From Oscillospiraceae bacterium (GTDB lineage: Bacteria > Bacillota_A > Clostridia > Oscillospirales > JAAYXM01), in assembly GCA_017532355.1 (NCBI GenBank), contig JAFXJK010000013.1:1-20590 (forward strand): 20,590 bases of DNA, read 5' to 3'. A program made the translations under genes and the position numbers. This document shows positions 1-6,745 of this stretch, piece after piece. The first letter of the stretch is position 1. Every line of letters begins with the position of its first letter. Below the pieces are notes generated by a model that was given only the letters and a program-made list of their open reading frames with translations, was not told the origin of the DNA and did not search any database.

Positions 1-805
1 ACGCGATAGAGAAAAGTGCTTCTCGCTGAAGTCCCGATGAATATGACATTTCACTTGCAACCGCTGTTGTAAGAAAACGCACACTTTTGAAAAGTCCGGG
101 CATATTCGCAACATTACCTGATACCATCATAACCGCCATTGCTTCGCCGATGCTTCTGCCAATACCGAGTACAACGGATGTTAGTATTCCGCTTTTTGCT
201 GCCGGAACAATAACCTTAAAAACTGTTTCGGTTTTGGTTGCACCAAGTGCAAGTGATGCCTCTTCATATTCCTTTGGTACAGCTCTAATTGCCGTTTCTG
301 ATACTGATATTACTGACGGTAATATCATAACAGTTAAAACGATAATTGCCGAGAATAGATTTGCTCCGTCTGGCAGATTAAAGGCTTCACGCACAAACGG
401 TACAATTATAATCATACCAACAAGACCGTAAACAACTGACGGTATTCCCGAAAGTAAGTCAACACTTGTGCGAACTGTTTTTGCTATCGATGTCTTTGCC
501 ATTTTTGCAACAAATATTGCACACATAAGACCTAACGGCACCCCGATTATTATTGCACCGAATGTACCATACACCGATGTAAGAATAAAAGGTAAAATGC
601 CGTAAGACGGAGTAGAGGCAGTAGATGCCCACTCCGTCCCGAATAAAAAGTCTGTGATACCGATTTTGCCAATAGCAGGCATACCTGATGTAAGAAGAAA
701 TCCGGTAATGAGAATGACGAAAGCAACAGCTAAAAATCCGCAAAAAGTAAAGATTATATTCATTGCTTTTTCAATAAAGTTTGCTGCTTTTTTAATTCTG
801 TTCAT
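1..805 (-). CDS. pstC: Phosphate ABC transporter permease PstC (3' end cut by window edge)
   Basis: This is one of the two membrane permeases of the high-affinity phosphate ABC importer (PstSCAB). The frame is open from an ATG at 805 to the left edge, giving 268 residues of a protein usually about 280-320 long, so only the C-terminus is missing. The first membrane helix lies at about residues 18-40 and later hydrophobic segments at about 72-100, 118-138 and 152-170. The ABC-permease cytoplasmic (EAA) loop is at about 181-201 (EEASLALGATKTETVFK) and is followed by the family-typical GIGRSIGEAMAVMMVSGN stretch near 214-231. An AAGGAG ribosome site overlaps the pstS stop codon, and the two genes are 12 nt apart, so translation is probably coupled. 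pstA, pstB and phoU would be expected beyond position 1 but cannot be seen. Confidence 0.95.
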   Translation of the reverse strand, partial: MNRIKKAANFIEKAMNIIFTFCGFLAVAFVILITGFLLTSGMPAIGKIGITDFLFGTEWASTASTPSYGILPFILTSVYGTFGAIIIGVPLGLMCAIFVAKMAKTSIAKTVRTSVDLLSGIPSVVYGLVGMIIIVPFVREAFNLPDGANLFSAIIVLTVMILPSVISVSETAIRAVPKEYEEASLALGATKTETVFKVIVPAAKSGILTSVVLGIGRSIGEAMAVMMVSGNVANMPGLFKSVRFLTTAVASEMSYSSGLQREALFSIA

Positions 806-817
806 TCTCTTTACTCC

Positions 818-1630
818 TTATCTTGCTACCGGTACGGCACCTGCTTTTACAATCAACTCGTCAGCTGCACCTGATGTTGCAAACTCGAAGAACGCTTTTG
901 CAGTTTCGGAAAGCTCCGTATTTTTCTTTGTTACGAAGATGAAGTTACGCTGAACCTTGTATGTGCCGTTTTGGATTGTTTCTGTTGTAGGTGTTACGCC
1001 CTCTACGGAAATCATCTTTACTGTATCTTTTACAGATGCAACGGAAGCATAGCCGATTGCATTGGGATTAGATGCTACTGTCTGCACAACATCGCCTGTT
1101 GATGTAAGCTCTTGAGAATACTTGCATACATCTTCTGTATCTGTGATAGATTCAAAGCCGTCTCTTGTTCCTGATGCTGCTTCTCTGCCTATAAGTACAA
1201 CGGGAGCATCTGCGCCGCCGACCTCGTTCCAATTTGTAATTTCGCCTTTGTAAAGCCCTGCAATCTGTTCGATTGTAAGGTCTTTAACAGGATTTTCAGG
1301 ATTTACAATTACCGCAATACCGTCAATGGCAACTACCGTTCCTACAAGGTCTGCTTTTTCTTCATCTTTCAAATCACGTGAAGAAAGACCGATGTCGCAT
1401 CTGCCCTCAAGCACTGCCTGAATGCCGCTGCCTGAACCTGTCGGATTGTAAGTAACCTTTAATCCAGGGTTTTCTTCCATATAGGCTTCAGATAAATATC
1501 CGATTACCTTTTCCATTGAGGTTGAGCCGTCTGTTGCAACTGTGCCGCCCTCTGTGGATGTGCTGCCGCAGCCTGCAAGAGAAGCCACCAACAAACCTAC
1601 TACTGTTAAAATACTTATGATTTTCTTCAT
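818..1630 (-). CDS. pstS: Phosphate-binding lipoprotein PstS
   Basis: This is the extracellular phosphate receptor that feeds PstC/PstA. It has 270 residues. A lipoprotein signal peptide ends in the lipobox LAGC, with lipidated Cys at 21, so the mature protein is tethered to the outer face of the membrane. Phosphate-binding motifs of the family are present: DGSTSM near 34-39, TGSGSGI near 64-70, and REAASGTRDGFE near 149-160. An upstream in-frame ATG at 1687 would add 19 charged residues ahead of the signal peptide. The ATG at 1630 was preferred because it follows an AAGGAG site and starts directly with MKKIISILTV. It is the first gene of the visible pst operon, is followed at 12 nt by pstC, and is preceded by Pho-box-like repeats, so induction by phosphate starvation is likely. 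Confidence 0.96.
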   Translation of the reverse strand: MKKIISILTVVGLLVASLAGCGSTSTEGGTVATDGSTSMEKVIGYLSEAYMEENPGLKVTYNPTGSGSGIQAVLEGRCDIGLSSRDLKDEEKADLVGTVVAIDGIAVIVNPENPVKDLTIEQIAGLYKGEITNWNEVGGADAPVVLIGREAASGTRDGFESITDTEDVCKYSQELTSTGDVVQTVASNPNAIGYASVASVKDTVKMISVEGVTPTTETIQNGTYKVQRNFIFVTKKNTELSETAKAFFEFATSGAADELIVKAGAVPVAR

Positions 1631-1693
1631 AAAAATCACTCTCCTTAATTTTTTCTTTTCTTTTTGACTACGATAACAGTTTAGCATAGGCTA

Positions 1694-1733
1694 TGTAAAC
1701 TCTAAAAGCAAAGGTATGTTAATTGTAGGTAAA
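1694..1733 (-). promoter_or_regulatory. Pho-box-like repeats upstream of pstS
   Basis: Reading the minus strand, TTTACC (1728-1733), TTAACA (1717-1722) and TTTACA (1694-1699) lie at spacings of 11 and 23 nt. This matches the TT(A/T)ACA repeats with about 11-bp period that PhoP-type regulators recognise in Firmicutes. The expected third unit near 1706-1711 is degenerate (TTGCTT). A weak -10 candidate, TATGCT, lies at 1683-1688, with that TTGCTT 17 nt upstream as its -35. The position directly upstream of pstS supports phosphate control; binding by PhoP is inferred. Confidence 0.5.
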
Positions 1734-1883
1734 TATGAAAAAGCCTATTAAGCTAATTTTAAGGTACAAAATTCAAGTGTTTCTTGGGCCATGTATCTTT
1801 GCATTCAAAAAGAAAAGTATGTAGAGAATGAATTAGATATTCATTTGAATTACTCTAAAGAACTCATAAATCGAACATAAAAA

Positions 1884-1910
1884 AGAAAAGTTTCACGATG
1901 AAACTTTTCT
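1884..1910 (-). terminator. Rho-independent terminator-like hairpin (third of a stack)
   Basis: The arms are a perfect 12-bp inverted repeat (AGAAAAGTTTCA / TGAAACTTTTCT) around a 3-nt loop. On the minus strand the stem runs straight into a T-rich tract, so it would stop leftward transcription before pstS. Confidence 0.75.
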
Positions 1911-1966
1911 TTGAGAGCAAATGCACCGCTTAAAATTATTGCATTAAAATTAGGCGTAAGTTCCAA

Positions 1967-2009
1967 CAAAAAAGTCTCTTTTGTCCATCAGACGAAAGAG
2001 ACTTTTTTG
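1967..2009. terminator. Bidirectional terminator-like hairpin (second of a stack)
   Basis: The arms are 19 bp with one G-T mismatch (core AAAAAAGTCTCTTT / AAAGAGACTTTTTT) around a 5-nt loop. T-runs on both strands allow termination in either direction. No gene ends directly beside it, so its parent transcript is unclear. Confidence 0.75.
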
Positions 2010-2072
2010 AATGATGTTTGCTTTTGGCAAATGCATCATATCGACAAGATCGATACCTCACTAATACACACA

Positions 2073-2104
2073 AAAAGACCGTTGCCTCCCGGTAACGGTC
2101 TTTT
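2073..2104 (-). terminator. Terminator of fucI
   Basis: This is a 14-bp stem (AAAAGACCGTTRCC type, one wobble pair) with a TCCC loop. It ends 9 nt past the fucI stop codon and is followed on the minus strand by TTTTTG. Confidence 0.85.
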
Positions 2105-2112
2105 CCTTTATT

Positions 2113-3915
2113 TTACTTGTACATCGGGCCGAATGTGGCACAAGCGCGATAGTCTGCGCCTTCCTTATCCATGCCAAATGCATTCCATGCGGCAGGACGG
2201 AAGATGTCCTTTGTCGGAACGTTGTGCATACATACGGGGATACGGAGCATTGAGCAGAGCGTGATAAGGTCTGCTCCTACGTGGCCGTAGGAAATTGCGC
2301 CGTGATTTGCGCCCCAGTTGTTCATAACGGAGTATGCATTCTCAAACGCGCTTCCCGAAATGCCGTCGCATCTCGGTGCAAACCAGGTGCACGGCCAGGT
2401 CGGGTTTGTTCTCTCCATAAGTGTGTCCGAAACCTCGTCAGGGAGATTTACCGTCCAGCCCTCTGCAATCTGCATAACGGGGCCGAGTCCCTTTACAAGG
2501 TTAAGTCTTATCATAGTTACAGGCATCTCGGCACGAGTTGTGAAGTGAGACGAGAAGCCGCCGCCACGGAAGTTGTCATATCCTGCCTCGCACCATACGG
2601 TAGCGTCGGTCATCTTCTTTATGTCCTCCTCCGTGACATCCCACCACTGCTTCATAACTGCGTTGCCGTTCTCGTCGCGGCACTCGCCGCACGCATCAAG
2701 GCAAGCTGCACCTGAATTGAGAAGGTGGATAATGCCGCCGTTTTCTGCGGCCTTTCCCTCAAAGTCATAACCCGTTACGCGCTTGGTTGCCTCGGGTGAC
2801 CAGTAGGTGCGGACGTCCGCAAAAATCTGTGCACGGTTTGTGAGAAGCTTTAAGAAAAGCATGCTGATGCCGTTGAGCACATCATTCTCGGTTGCAAGAA
2901 CAATCGGCTCTTTCTTTCCCTCGAAGTCAAACGAGGAGTTGAGAATTGCTTCGGGGTAGTCGCAGTTCGGCCAGTGGTCGGTCCACTGACGCTGACCCTG
3001 GAATCCCGCGCAGATTGCGTTGTGACCGAGTTTTTCTTCCTCGAAACCGTCGGGAAGGTCTGGATTACCCATAATGAGGTCCTTTATGATGCAGTACATC
3101 TTGATTGTGAATTCCCACTGTGTGTCCTTCTGTTCCCTCGTGAACTTTACGGAATCGGGATTGTCGTCTCTTCCCTCTTTGCAATGCTCACGTGTCCACT
3201 CAAGAGCACGTTCAACCTCTGCCTTGTTGTAGATTCCCTCTTCCATACGGCGGAGAACCTCAACCTCGTCAACTGACTCAACGCGGAGGCCGAGATATTC
3301 CTCCATGAATGCCTGGTCCATAATAGAACCGCCTATACCCATGCATACAGAGCCTATCTGGAGATACGACTTACCACGCATTGTTGCAACTGCAACAGCA
3401 GAACGGCCAAAGCGAAGAAGCTTTTCCTTAACGTCCTCGGGGATGTTTGTAACCTCGTCTCTGTCCTGAACCTCGTGACCGTAGATTCCAAAAGCAGGAA
3501 GCCCTTTCTGCGCATGTGTTGCGAGAACGGATGCGAGATAAACCGCACCGGGGCGCTCAGTTCCGTTAAATCCCCATACTCCCTTTATTGTCATGGGGTC
3601 TGTATCCATAGTCTCCGAGCCGTAGCACCAGCACGGTGTTACGGTGAGCGTAATGTCAACGCCCTCGCGGCGGAACTTTTCCGCACACGCCGCAGACTCC
3701 GGAACACGTCCGATTGTCGAATCGGCGATAACTACCTTTACAGGCTCGCCGTTTGAATAACGAAGATTTTCTTCAAAGAGCTTCTTTGCAGCCTTTGCCA
3801 TTCCCATTGTCTGGTCCTCAAGACTGTCACGGAGCTTAAGTGCACCGCCTCGTCCGTCGATAACCGGTCTTATTCCGATGACGGGGTAACCGCCGATAAG
3901 TGTTTTATTTGCCAC
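2113..3915 (-). CDS. fucI: L-fucose isomerase
   Basis: This cytosolic Mn-dependent ketol isomerase interconverts L-fucose and L-fuculose, and enzymes of this family also accept D-arabinose. It has 600 residues against about 590 for E. coli FucI, and I can follow the family sequence from end to end. Landmarks are [10 protein letters not shown] at the start, [12 protein letters not shown] near 93-104, and [15 protein letters not shown] near 114-128. The catalytic/metal residues are present: Glu343 in ATEND, Asp367 in [11 protein letters not shown], and His538 in GANHG. The start is GTG at 3915, placed 10 nt after AGGAG; an ATG just upstream is out of frame and closes at once. It is divergent from an AraC regulator. 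No fuculokinase, aldolase or transporter is adjacent, so the rest of the pathway lies elsewhere or the physiological substrate differs. Confidence 0.96.
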   Translation of the reverse strand: MANKTLIGGYPVIGIRPVIDGRGGALKLRDSLEDQTMGMAKAAKKLFEENLRYSNGEPVKVVIADSTIGRVPESAACAEKFRREGVDITLTVTPCWCYGSETMDTDPMTIKGVWGFNGTERPGAVYLASVLATHAQKGLPAFGIYGHEVQDRDEVTNIPEDVKEKLLRFGRSAVAVATMRGKSYLQIGSVCMGIGGSIMDQAFMEEYLGLRVESVDEVEVLRRMEEGIYNKAEVERALEWTREHCKEGRDDNPDSVKFTREQKDTQWEFTIKMYCIIKDLIMGNPDLPDGFEEEKLGHNAICAGFQGQRQWTDHWPNCDYPEAILNSSFDFEGKKEPIVLATENDVLNGISMLFLKLLTNRAQIFADVRTYWSPEATKRVTGYDFEGKAAENGGIIHLLNSGAACLDACGECRDENGNAVMKQWWDVTEEDIKKMTDATVWCEAGYDNFRGGGFSSHFTTRAEMPVTMIRLNLVKGLGPVMQIAEGWTVNLPDEVSDTLMERTNPTWPCTWFAPRCDGISGSAFENAYSVMNNWGANHGAISYGHVGADLITLCSMLRIPVCMHNVPTKDIFRPAAWNAFGMDKEGADYRACATFGPMYK

Positions 3916-3950
3916 GAAAACCCATCTCCTGTCTTTGATTTTATACTGTA

Positions 3951-3996
3951 ATTATACCATTGACTTTATTAAAATACTTGCGCTATAATGGTATAA
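3951..3996. promoter_or_regulatory. Divergent fucI/araC promoters with 10-bp inverted repeat operator
   Basis: On the plus strand TTGACT (3960-3965) and TATAAT (3984-3989) are 18 nt apart and serve the AraC gene. On the minus strand a perfect -10 TATAAT (3951-3956) serves fucI, but the -35 position (AAGTAT) is poor, as expected for an activated promoter. A perfect 10-bp inverted repeat, TTATACCATT (3952-3961) and AATGGTATAA (3987-3996), covers both -10 boxes with 25 nt between. This is a plausible binding site for the AraC protein; binding is inferred. Confidence 0.6.
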
Positions 3997-4030
3997 AGTA
4001 TAAGAATCTTACTTTGAAAGGGATATTTTT

Positions 4031-4834
4031 ATGAATTCCTTAATCTATCAGGAGATTACTCAGAGAGGAACAAGCGATTTCCCGATTGAGTACTACTCCG
4101 TAACAGAGAAGCATCCTCGCTACTATATGCAGATGCACTGGCACAAAGATATCGAGCTCATACGGGTCACGAAAGGTCGGCTTGAATGCGTGATCGGCGA
4201 TAGAGCGTTCACTCTCCACCCGGGGGACGGTATGTATATTCCGAGCGACATCACCCACAGCGCAGTGCCCTATGACTGTGAGTACGAATGTGCCGTTTTT
4301 TCCCCGTCCATACTTTATGCGACACAGAGAATCCGCGCGGTTGTGAAATCGCAGATTCTCTCCCCCGTGAAATTCTCAAGAAACAATGAGCTTGACGGCA
4401 TTTTCGATAGGTTGATTGCGACGGAAATCGGATATGAATTTGAAGTTGCAAGCTCACTCTACAGACTCGCACGTCTCGCCCTTTCAGAGCAGTCGCGAAT
4501 CACCACTCCTGCAAACGGAAAGGCAGAAAGAATAAAACCTGCACTGTATTATATAATGAAGAATTTCAACGAAAAGATTTTGCTTGAAGCCCTTGCAAAA
4601 GAGTGCGGCATGAGTCCGAATTACTTCTGCAAGCTTTTCCGCGATGTAACCGGCGAGACCCCCGTTGAATATATAACAACCTATCGTCTTGAGATGGCAT
4701 CGGAGATGCTTCTCGCAGGTGCAAAGGTGACAGACGTAGCCCTCGACTGCGGCTTTAACGATTTGAGCTATTTCATACATATTTTCAAGAAAAGCTACGG
4801 TATCTCTCCGAAACAATACGCAAAAATGCAGTAA
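4031..4834 (+). CDS. AraC-family transcriptional regulator with cupin sensor domain
   Basis: This is a 267-residue sugar-responsive regulator type. The N-terminal AraC-type cupin spans about residues 15-95 and includes MHWHKDIELIRVTKG, HPGDGMYIP and the ITHSA strand. The C-terminal AraC DNA-binding domain has two helix-turn-helix motifs at about 168-265 (ILLEALAKECGMSPNYFCKLFRDVTGETP, then VTDVALDCGFNDLSYFIHIFKKSYGISP). The ATG at 4031 follows AAAGGGA at good spacing and lies about 35 nt below a near-consensus promoter. Its divergent position against fucI suggests that it controls fucI in response to fucose or a related sugar. The ligand cannot be read from sequence. Confidence 0.93.
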   Translation: MNSLIYQEITQRGTSDFPIEYYSVTEKHPRYYMQMHWHKDIELIRVTKGRLECVIGDRAFTLHPGDGMYIPSDITHSAVPYDCEYECAVFSPSILYATQRIRAVVKSQILSPVKFSRNNELDGIFDRLIATEIGYEFEVASSLYRLARLALSEQSRITTPANGKAERIKPALYYIMKNFNEKILLEALAKECGMSPNYFCKLFRDVTGETPVEYITTYRLEMASEMLLAGAKVTDVALDCGFNDLSYFIHIFKKSYGISPKQYAKMQ

Positions 4835-4876
4835 TAAGCCCCCGTATATGAAGTAAACCCCCAAGTTCAGACAAAA

Positions 4877-4909
4877 ATCCACCTATGACCAAATTAACCA
4901 TAGGTGGAT
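4877..4909 (-). terminator. Terminator of the toxin/immunity-like pair
   Basis: This is a perfect 11-bp stem (ATCCACCTATG / CATAGGTGGAT) with an 11-nt loop, followed on the minus strand by TTTTTG. It lies 24 nt beyond the stop codon at 4934. It may also slow plus-strand reading from the AraC gene, although there it lacks a proper T-tract. Confidence 0.7.
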
Positions 4910-4933
4910 AAAATCACAAATAAAGCGAGATTT

Positions 4934-5338
4934 TTAATTCAATTCGGCAATATCTATTTCCGGCAGAAGTCTGTCATGTTTTCGATATGTGCCTCCATAC
5001 TCTCCAATGAAAACTACCTCGAAACGATTTCTTCCGCGTGCCAGATGAAAAGTATCACTTTCGCTTTCCGGATCATATGCGAAAACTGAGGAATTCTTTA
5101 AAAGTTTTCCTTCGTCTTTCGGGAAAGTGCCCAGAAGACGGATGTCGCAATCTCGTGGACTTTCTATTACCATTACACATTCTATATATGCTTTATCGCC
5201 TTTAACATAGAAATCACTAAAGTAGCTGTTTTCTTCTATTATGAACATCCTACTATATTGGAGATATGCTAAACAGCCCATCGCCAGTATAGCTAAAAGT
5301 AATACAACTATTATGATTTTCATAATTTTAACCTGCAT
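4934..5338 (-). CDS. Small membrane-anchored protein, putative immunity partner
   Basis: The protein has 134 residues. A short basic start is followed by one strongly hydrophobic segment at about 7-26, then a soluble, beta-rich domain predicted to face outward. Features of the domain are YFSDFYVKGDKAYIECVMVI, VVFIGEYGGTYRK and the C-terminal RLLPEIDI. An upstream ATG at 5413 extends into the previous gene. The ATG at 5338 sits 6 nt after a perfect AGGAGG, whereas the ATG at 5344 abuts that site, so 5338 was chosen. The AGGAGG overlaps the TAG of the gene before, giving a 10-nt gap and probable coupled translation. A Cys at 22 looks lipobox-like, but hydrophobic residues continue past it, so a membrane anchor is more likely than a lipoprotein. 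An immunity role is inferred from gene order and topology, not from a recognised domain. Confidence 0.55.
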   Translation of the reverse strand: MQVKIMKIIIVVLLLAILAMGCLAYLQYSRMFIIEENSYFSDFYVKGDKAYIECVMVIESPRDCDIRLLGTFPKDEGKLLKNSSVFAYDPESESDTFHLARGRNRFEVVFIGEYGGTYRKHDRLLPEIDIAELN

Positions 5339-5348
5339 TTTCATCCTC

Positions 5349-6503
5349 CTATTTGAGCCAACCGGAATTCCAATTAAACAGTCCCGGATTAGCTCTGATT
5401 TTAGTTTTGTCATGCCAAGAAATTCTGATTATGTAGTCTTTGGGATTTGCAAATGGAATAGATTTTGCAAATTCAACTTTTTCAGCATCTGTGTCATAGT
5501 AATATTCAGGATCAATTATATCATTCCATGTATATGTTAAATCATATGTAATGTCTCCTTTTTCGTCCTTGTAAACCGTTCCCTTGATTTGAAAACCGCC
5601 AACATCAGCATTAGTACCATGCAAATATTGATAACCTATAATGCTTTCTCCGGTGTCAATTTTCATAGGCATTGTAATATCTACCTCTTTACTTTCATTT
5701 AAACCAAGGTCATCCGCGAGAGGAAGCACAATGTTCTTCACTTGCAAAGTCAATGCCTCATTGGATTTCATATAGTCGCCCCAAACACCATCTTCTTGGA
5801 TATAATCCTTACCTCCGCCAAATAACCAATGTGATAATATAGAAATACCTTGTTCATCGTTTTTATATGACCAAAAATCTTTATTTGACCTTCCTGATAA
5901 TGGTTTATTCGAATACTGCACCATAACAGGTTCTTTATTAGGGTCTCCAATGGCGTGTTCAAATTCGTTTTTGGCATTCGGCTTTCGATTGACAGCGTGC
6001 GTCATCGAGGGAGTGGAATTGACTTCTTGTATCGGTGGATTCAATTTACTCTCCAATTGCGCGCCACGGGAAGCAATTTGCAGTTCATTTAATGAACGGT
6101 TGGCTTCGTTGGGGAAAAATGGATTTAATATGCCGGGTGTTTTTTCTTTAAACAAATCGGATGCCCATTTGTTTTCTTCGTTTGATGTTCCGTTAAACCC
6201 ATCGAGAAACGGGTCTTTCTGCAAAGACCAATTTCGCTTATCCGCGTTTGCGCGGATATTCGCAAATCTCTCTTTCCGCTCCTGCTCTTTCTTTTCTCCG
6301 TACGGGTCATTGAAGCCTTCTAAGAAGTCATCCTTTTTCTGATTTGCCCGATTGTTTGAGGCTCCAAGAAGAGCATCTCTTTTTTCTTTGACATCTGCTC
6401 TTTCAATTTGCTTTCCTGTTCCGAAGTCGTAATAATAATTATTGCTTTTGTTAGTTTTCAGAATGTCATCTGAAAATAAGTTTTTGTTTTTGAAATTATA
6501 CAT
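5349..6503 (-). CDS. Putative secreted toxin with colicin M-like C-terminal domain (tentative)
   Basis: The protein has 384 residues. Residues 1-200 are polar, Asn/Lys/Glu-rich and probably disordered, without a Sec signal, membrane segment, LXG or RHS features. A short motif of the form DxFLxGFN appears twice, at about 58-65 and 97-104. Residues 220-370 look folded. By eye, against remembered colicin M, ILSHWLFGGGKD matches ALAHYLWGNGAE, GTVYKDEKGDITY matches GTLTISANGSWTY, and NDIIDPEYYYD falls where colicin M has its active-site DDKYDFNASTHR. Asp328 and Asp331 would match colicin M Asp226 and Asp229. The essential Tyr228, His235 and Arg236 are not conserved, so activity on lipid II is unproven and homology is weak. 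The ATG at 6503 follows AAAGGA. The gene is much richer in AT than its neighbours (32 percent GC at 5401-5460 by hand count). A coupled, membrane-anchored partner lies downstream. Confidence 0.45.
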   Translation of the reverse strand: MYNFKNKNLFSDDILKTNKSNNYYYDFGTGKQIERADVKEKRDALLGASNNRANQKKDDFLEGFNDPYGEKKEQERKERFANIRANADKRNWSLQKDPFLDGFNGTSNEENKWASDLFKEKTPGILNPFFPNEANRSLNELQIASRGAQLESKLNPPIQEVNSTPSMTHAVNRKPNAKNEFEHAIGDPNKEPVMVQYSNKPLSGRSNKDFWSYKNDEQGISILSHWLFGGGKDYIQEDGVWGDYMKSNEALTLQVKNIVLPLADDLGLNESKEVDITMPMKIDTGESIIGYQYLHGTNADVGGFQIKGTVYKDEKGDITYDLTYTWNDIIDPEYYYDTDAEKVEFAKSIPFANPKDYIIRISWHDKTKIRANPGLFNWNSGWLK

Positions 6504-6521
6504 TTTAAATTTTCCTTTCTA

Positions 6522-6550
6522 ATTATACTTTATTTGTATTCTTTTTGCAA
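6522..6550 (-). promoter_or_regulatory. Proximal promoter candidate for the toxin-like gene
   Basis: On the minus strand TTGCAA (6545-6550) and a perfect TATAAT (6522-6527) are separated by 17 nt. The -10 is only 18 nt from the ATG, so a transcript would begin inside or just after the AAAGGA site. It may therefore be weak or give a nearly leaderless mRNA. Confidence 0.4.
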
Positions 6551-6635
6551 CAAAAACGGATGCTCTGCGCACACGGGGCGACCAATTAAGAATTGCGCAC
6601 AAATTCATAAACGGTACACCCCAAAAGCATCGTTA
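6551..6635 (-). ncRNA. Candidate structured leader or small RNA
   Basis: Minus-strand RNA could fold as nested stems. The outer stem of 9 bp with one bulge pairs 6626-6634 with 6555-6564 (AACGATGCT with AGCATCCGTT). The next stem pairs GGGGUG (6617-6622) with CGCCCC (6575-6580) and uses a U-G pair that works only on the minus strand. A small AATT hairpin lies at 6583-6595. A TG-extended -10 (TATACT, 6642-6647) predicts a start near 6635, exactly at the stem base, and the stem ends in a U5 run. I do not recognise the family; this could also be an attenuator. Confidence 0.3.
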
Positions 6636-6641
6636 ATATAA

Positions 6642-6689
6642 AGTATAGCACAAATTTAATTTCGTGCTTGACAACTTTTTGACAACTTT
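6642..6689 (-). promoter_or_regulatory. Distal promoter with dyad and tandem 11-bp repeats
   Basis: Minus strand, in order of transcription: two identical 11-bp units AAAGTTGTCAA (6679-6689 and 6668-6678), then a 20-bp dyad GCACGAAATTAAATTTGTGC (6648-6667, 8 of 10 positions symmetric). The dyad runs into a TG-extended -10, TATACT (6642-6647). There is no good -35 at 17 nt, which suggests an activator bound at the tandem repeats and possibly a repressor at the dyad. Confidence 0.5.
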
Positions 6690-6696
6690 TCATAGC

Positions 6697-6741
6697 AAAA
6701 AATCACCTCTTGCGGCGCAAAACCGCAAGAGGTGATTTTTT
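6697..6741. terminator. Bidirectional terminator after ahcY
   Basis: This is a perfect 19-bp stem (AAAAAATCACCTCTTGCGG and its complement) with a 7-nt loop, 4 nt beyond the ahcY stop. Six-T runs on both strands allow termination both ways. It insulates the toxin-like island from ahcY. Confidence 0.9.
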
Positions 6742-6745
6742 CATT

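Larger units (their letters stand above)
1631..2112. other. 482-nt intergenic region between fucI and pstS
   Basis: I find no credible gene here. The region holds, on the minus strand, the pstS ribosome site and Pho-box-like promoter (1640-1740), a weak 7-bp dyad AATGAAT/ATTCATT at 1827-1845, and three terminator-like hairpins at 1884-1910, 1967-2009 and 2073-2104. It also holds a bulged hairpin with ATGATG...CATCAT ends at about 2011-2039. A plus-strand ORF beginning at 1911 runs through the hairpins and into fucI antisense, and looks spurious. Confidence 0.6.

Noticed and set aside
1911..2264. Plus-strand ORF of 117 codons
   Set aside because: It reads through two terminator hairpins and then antisense through fucI. 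It has no ribosome site and no recognisable protein pattern.
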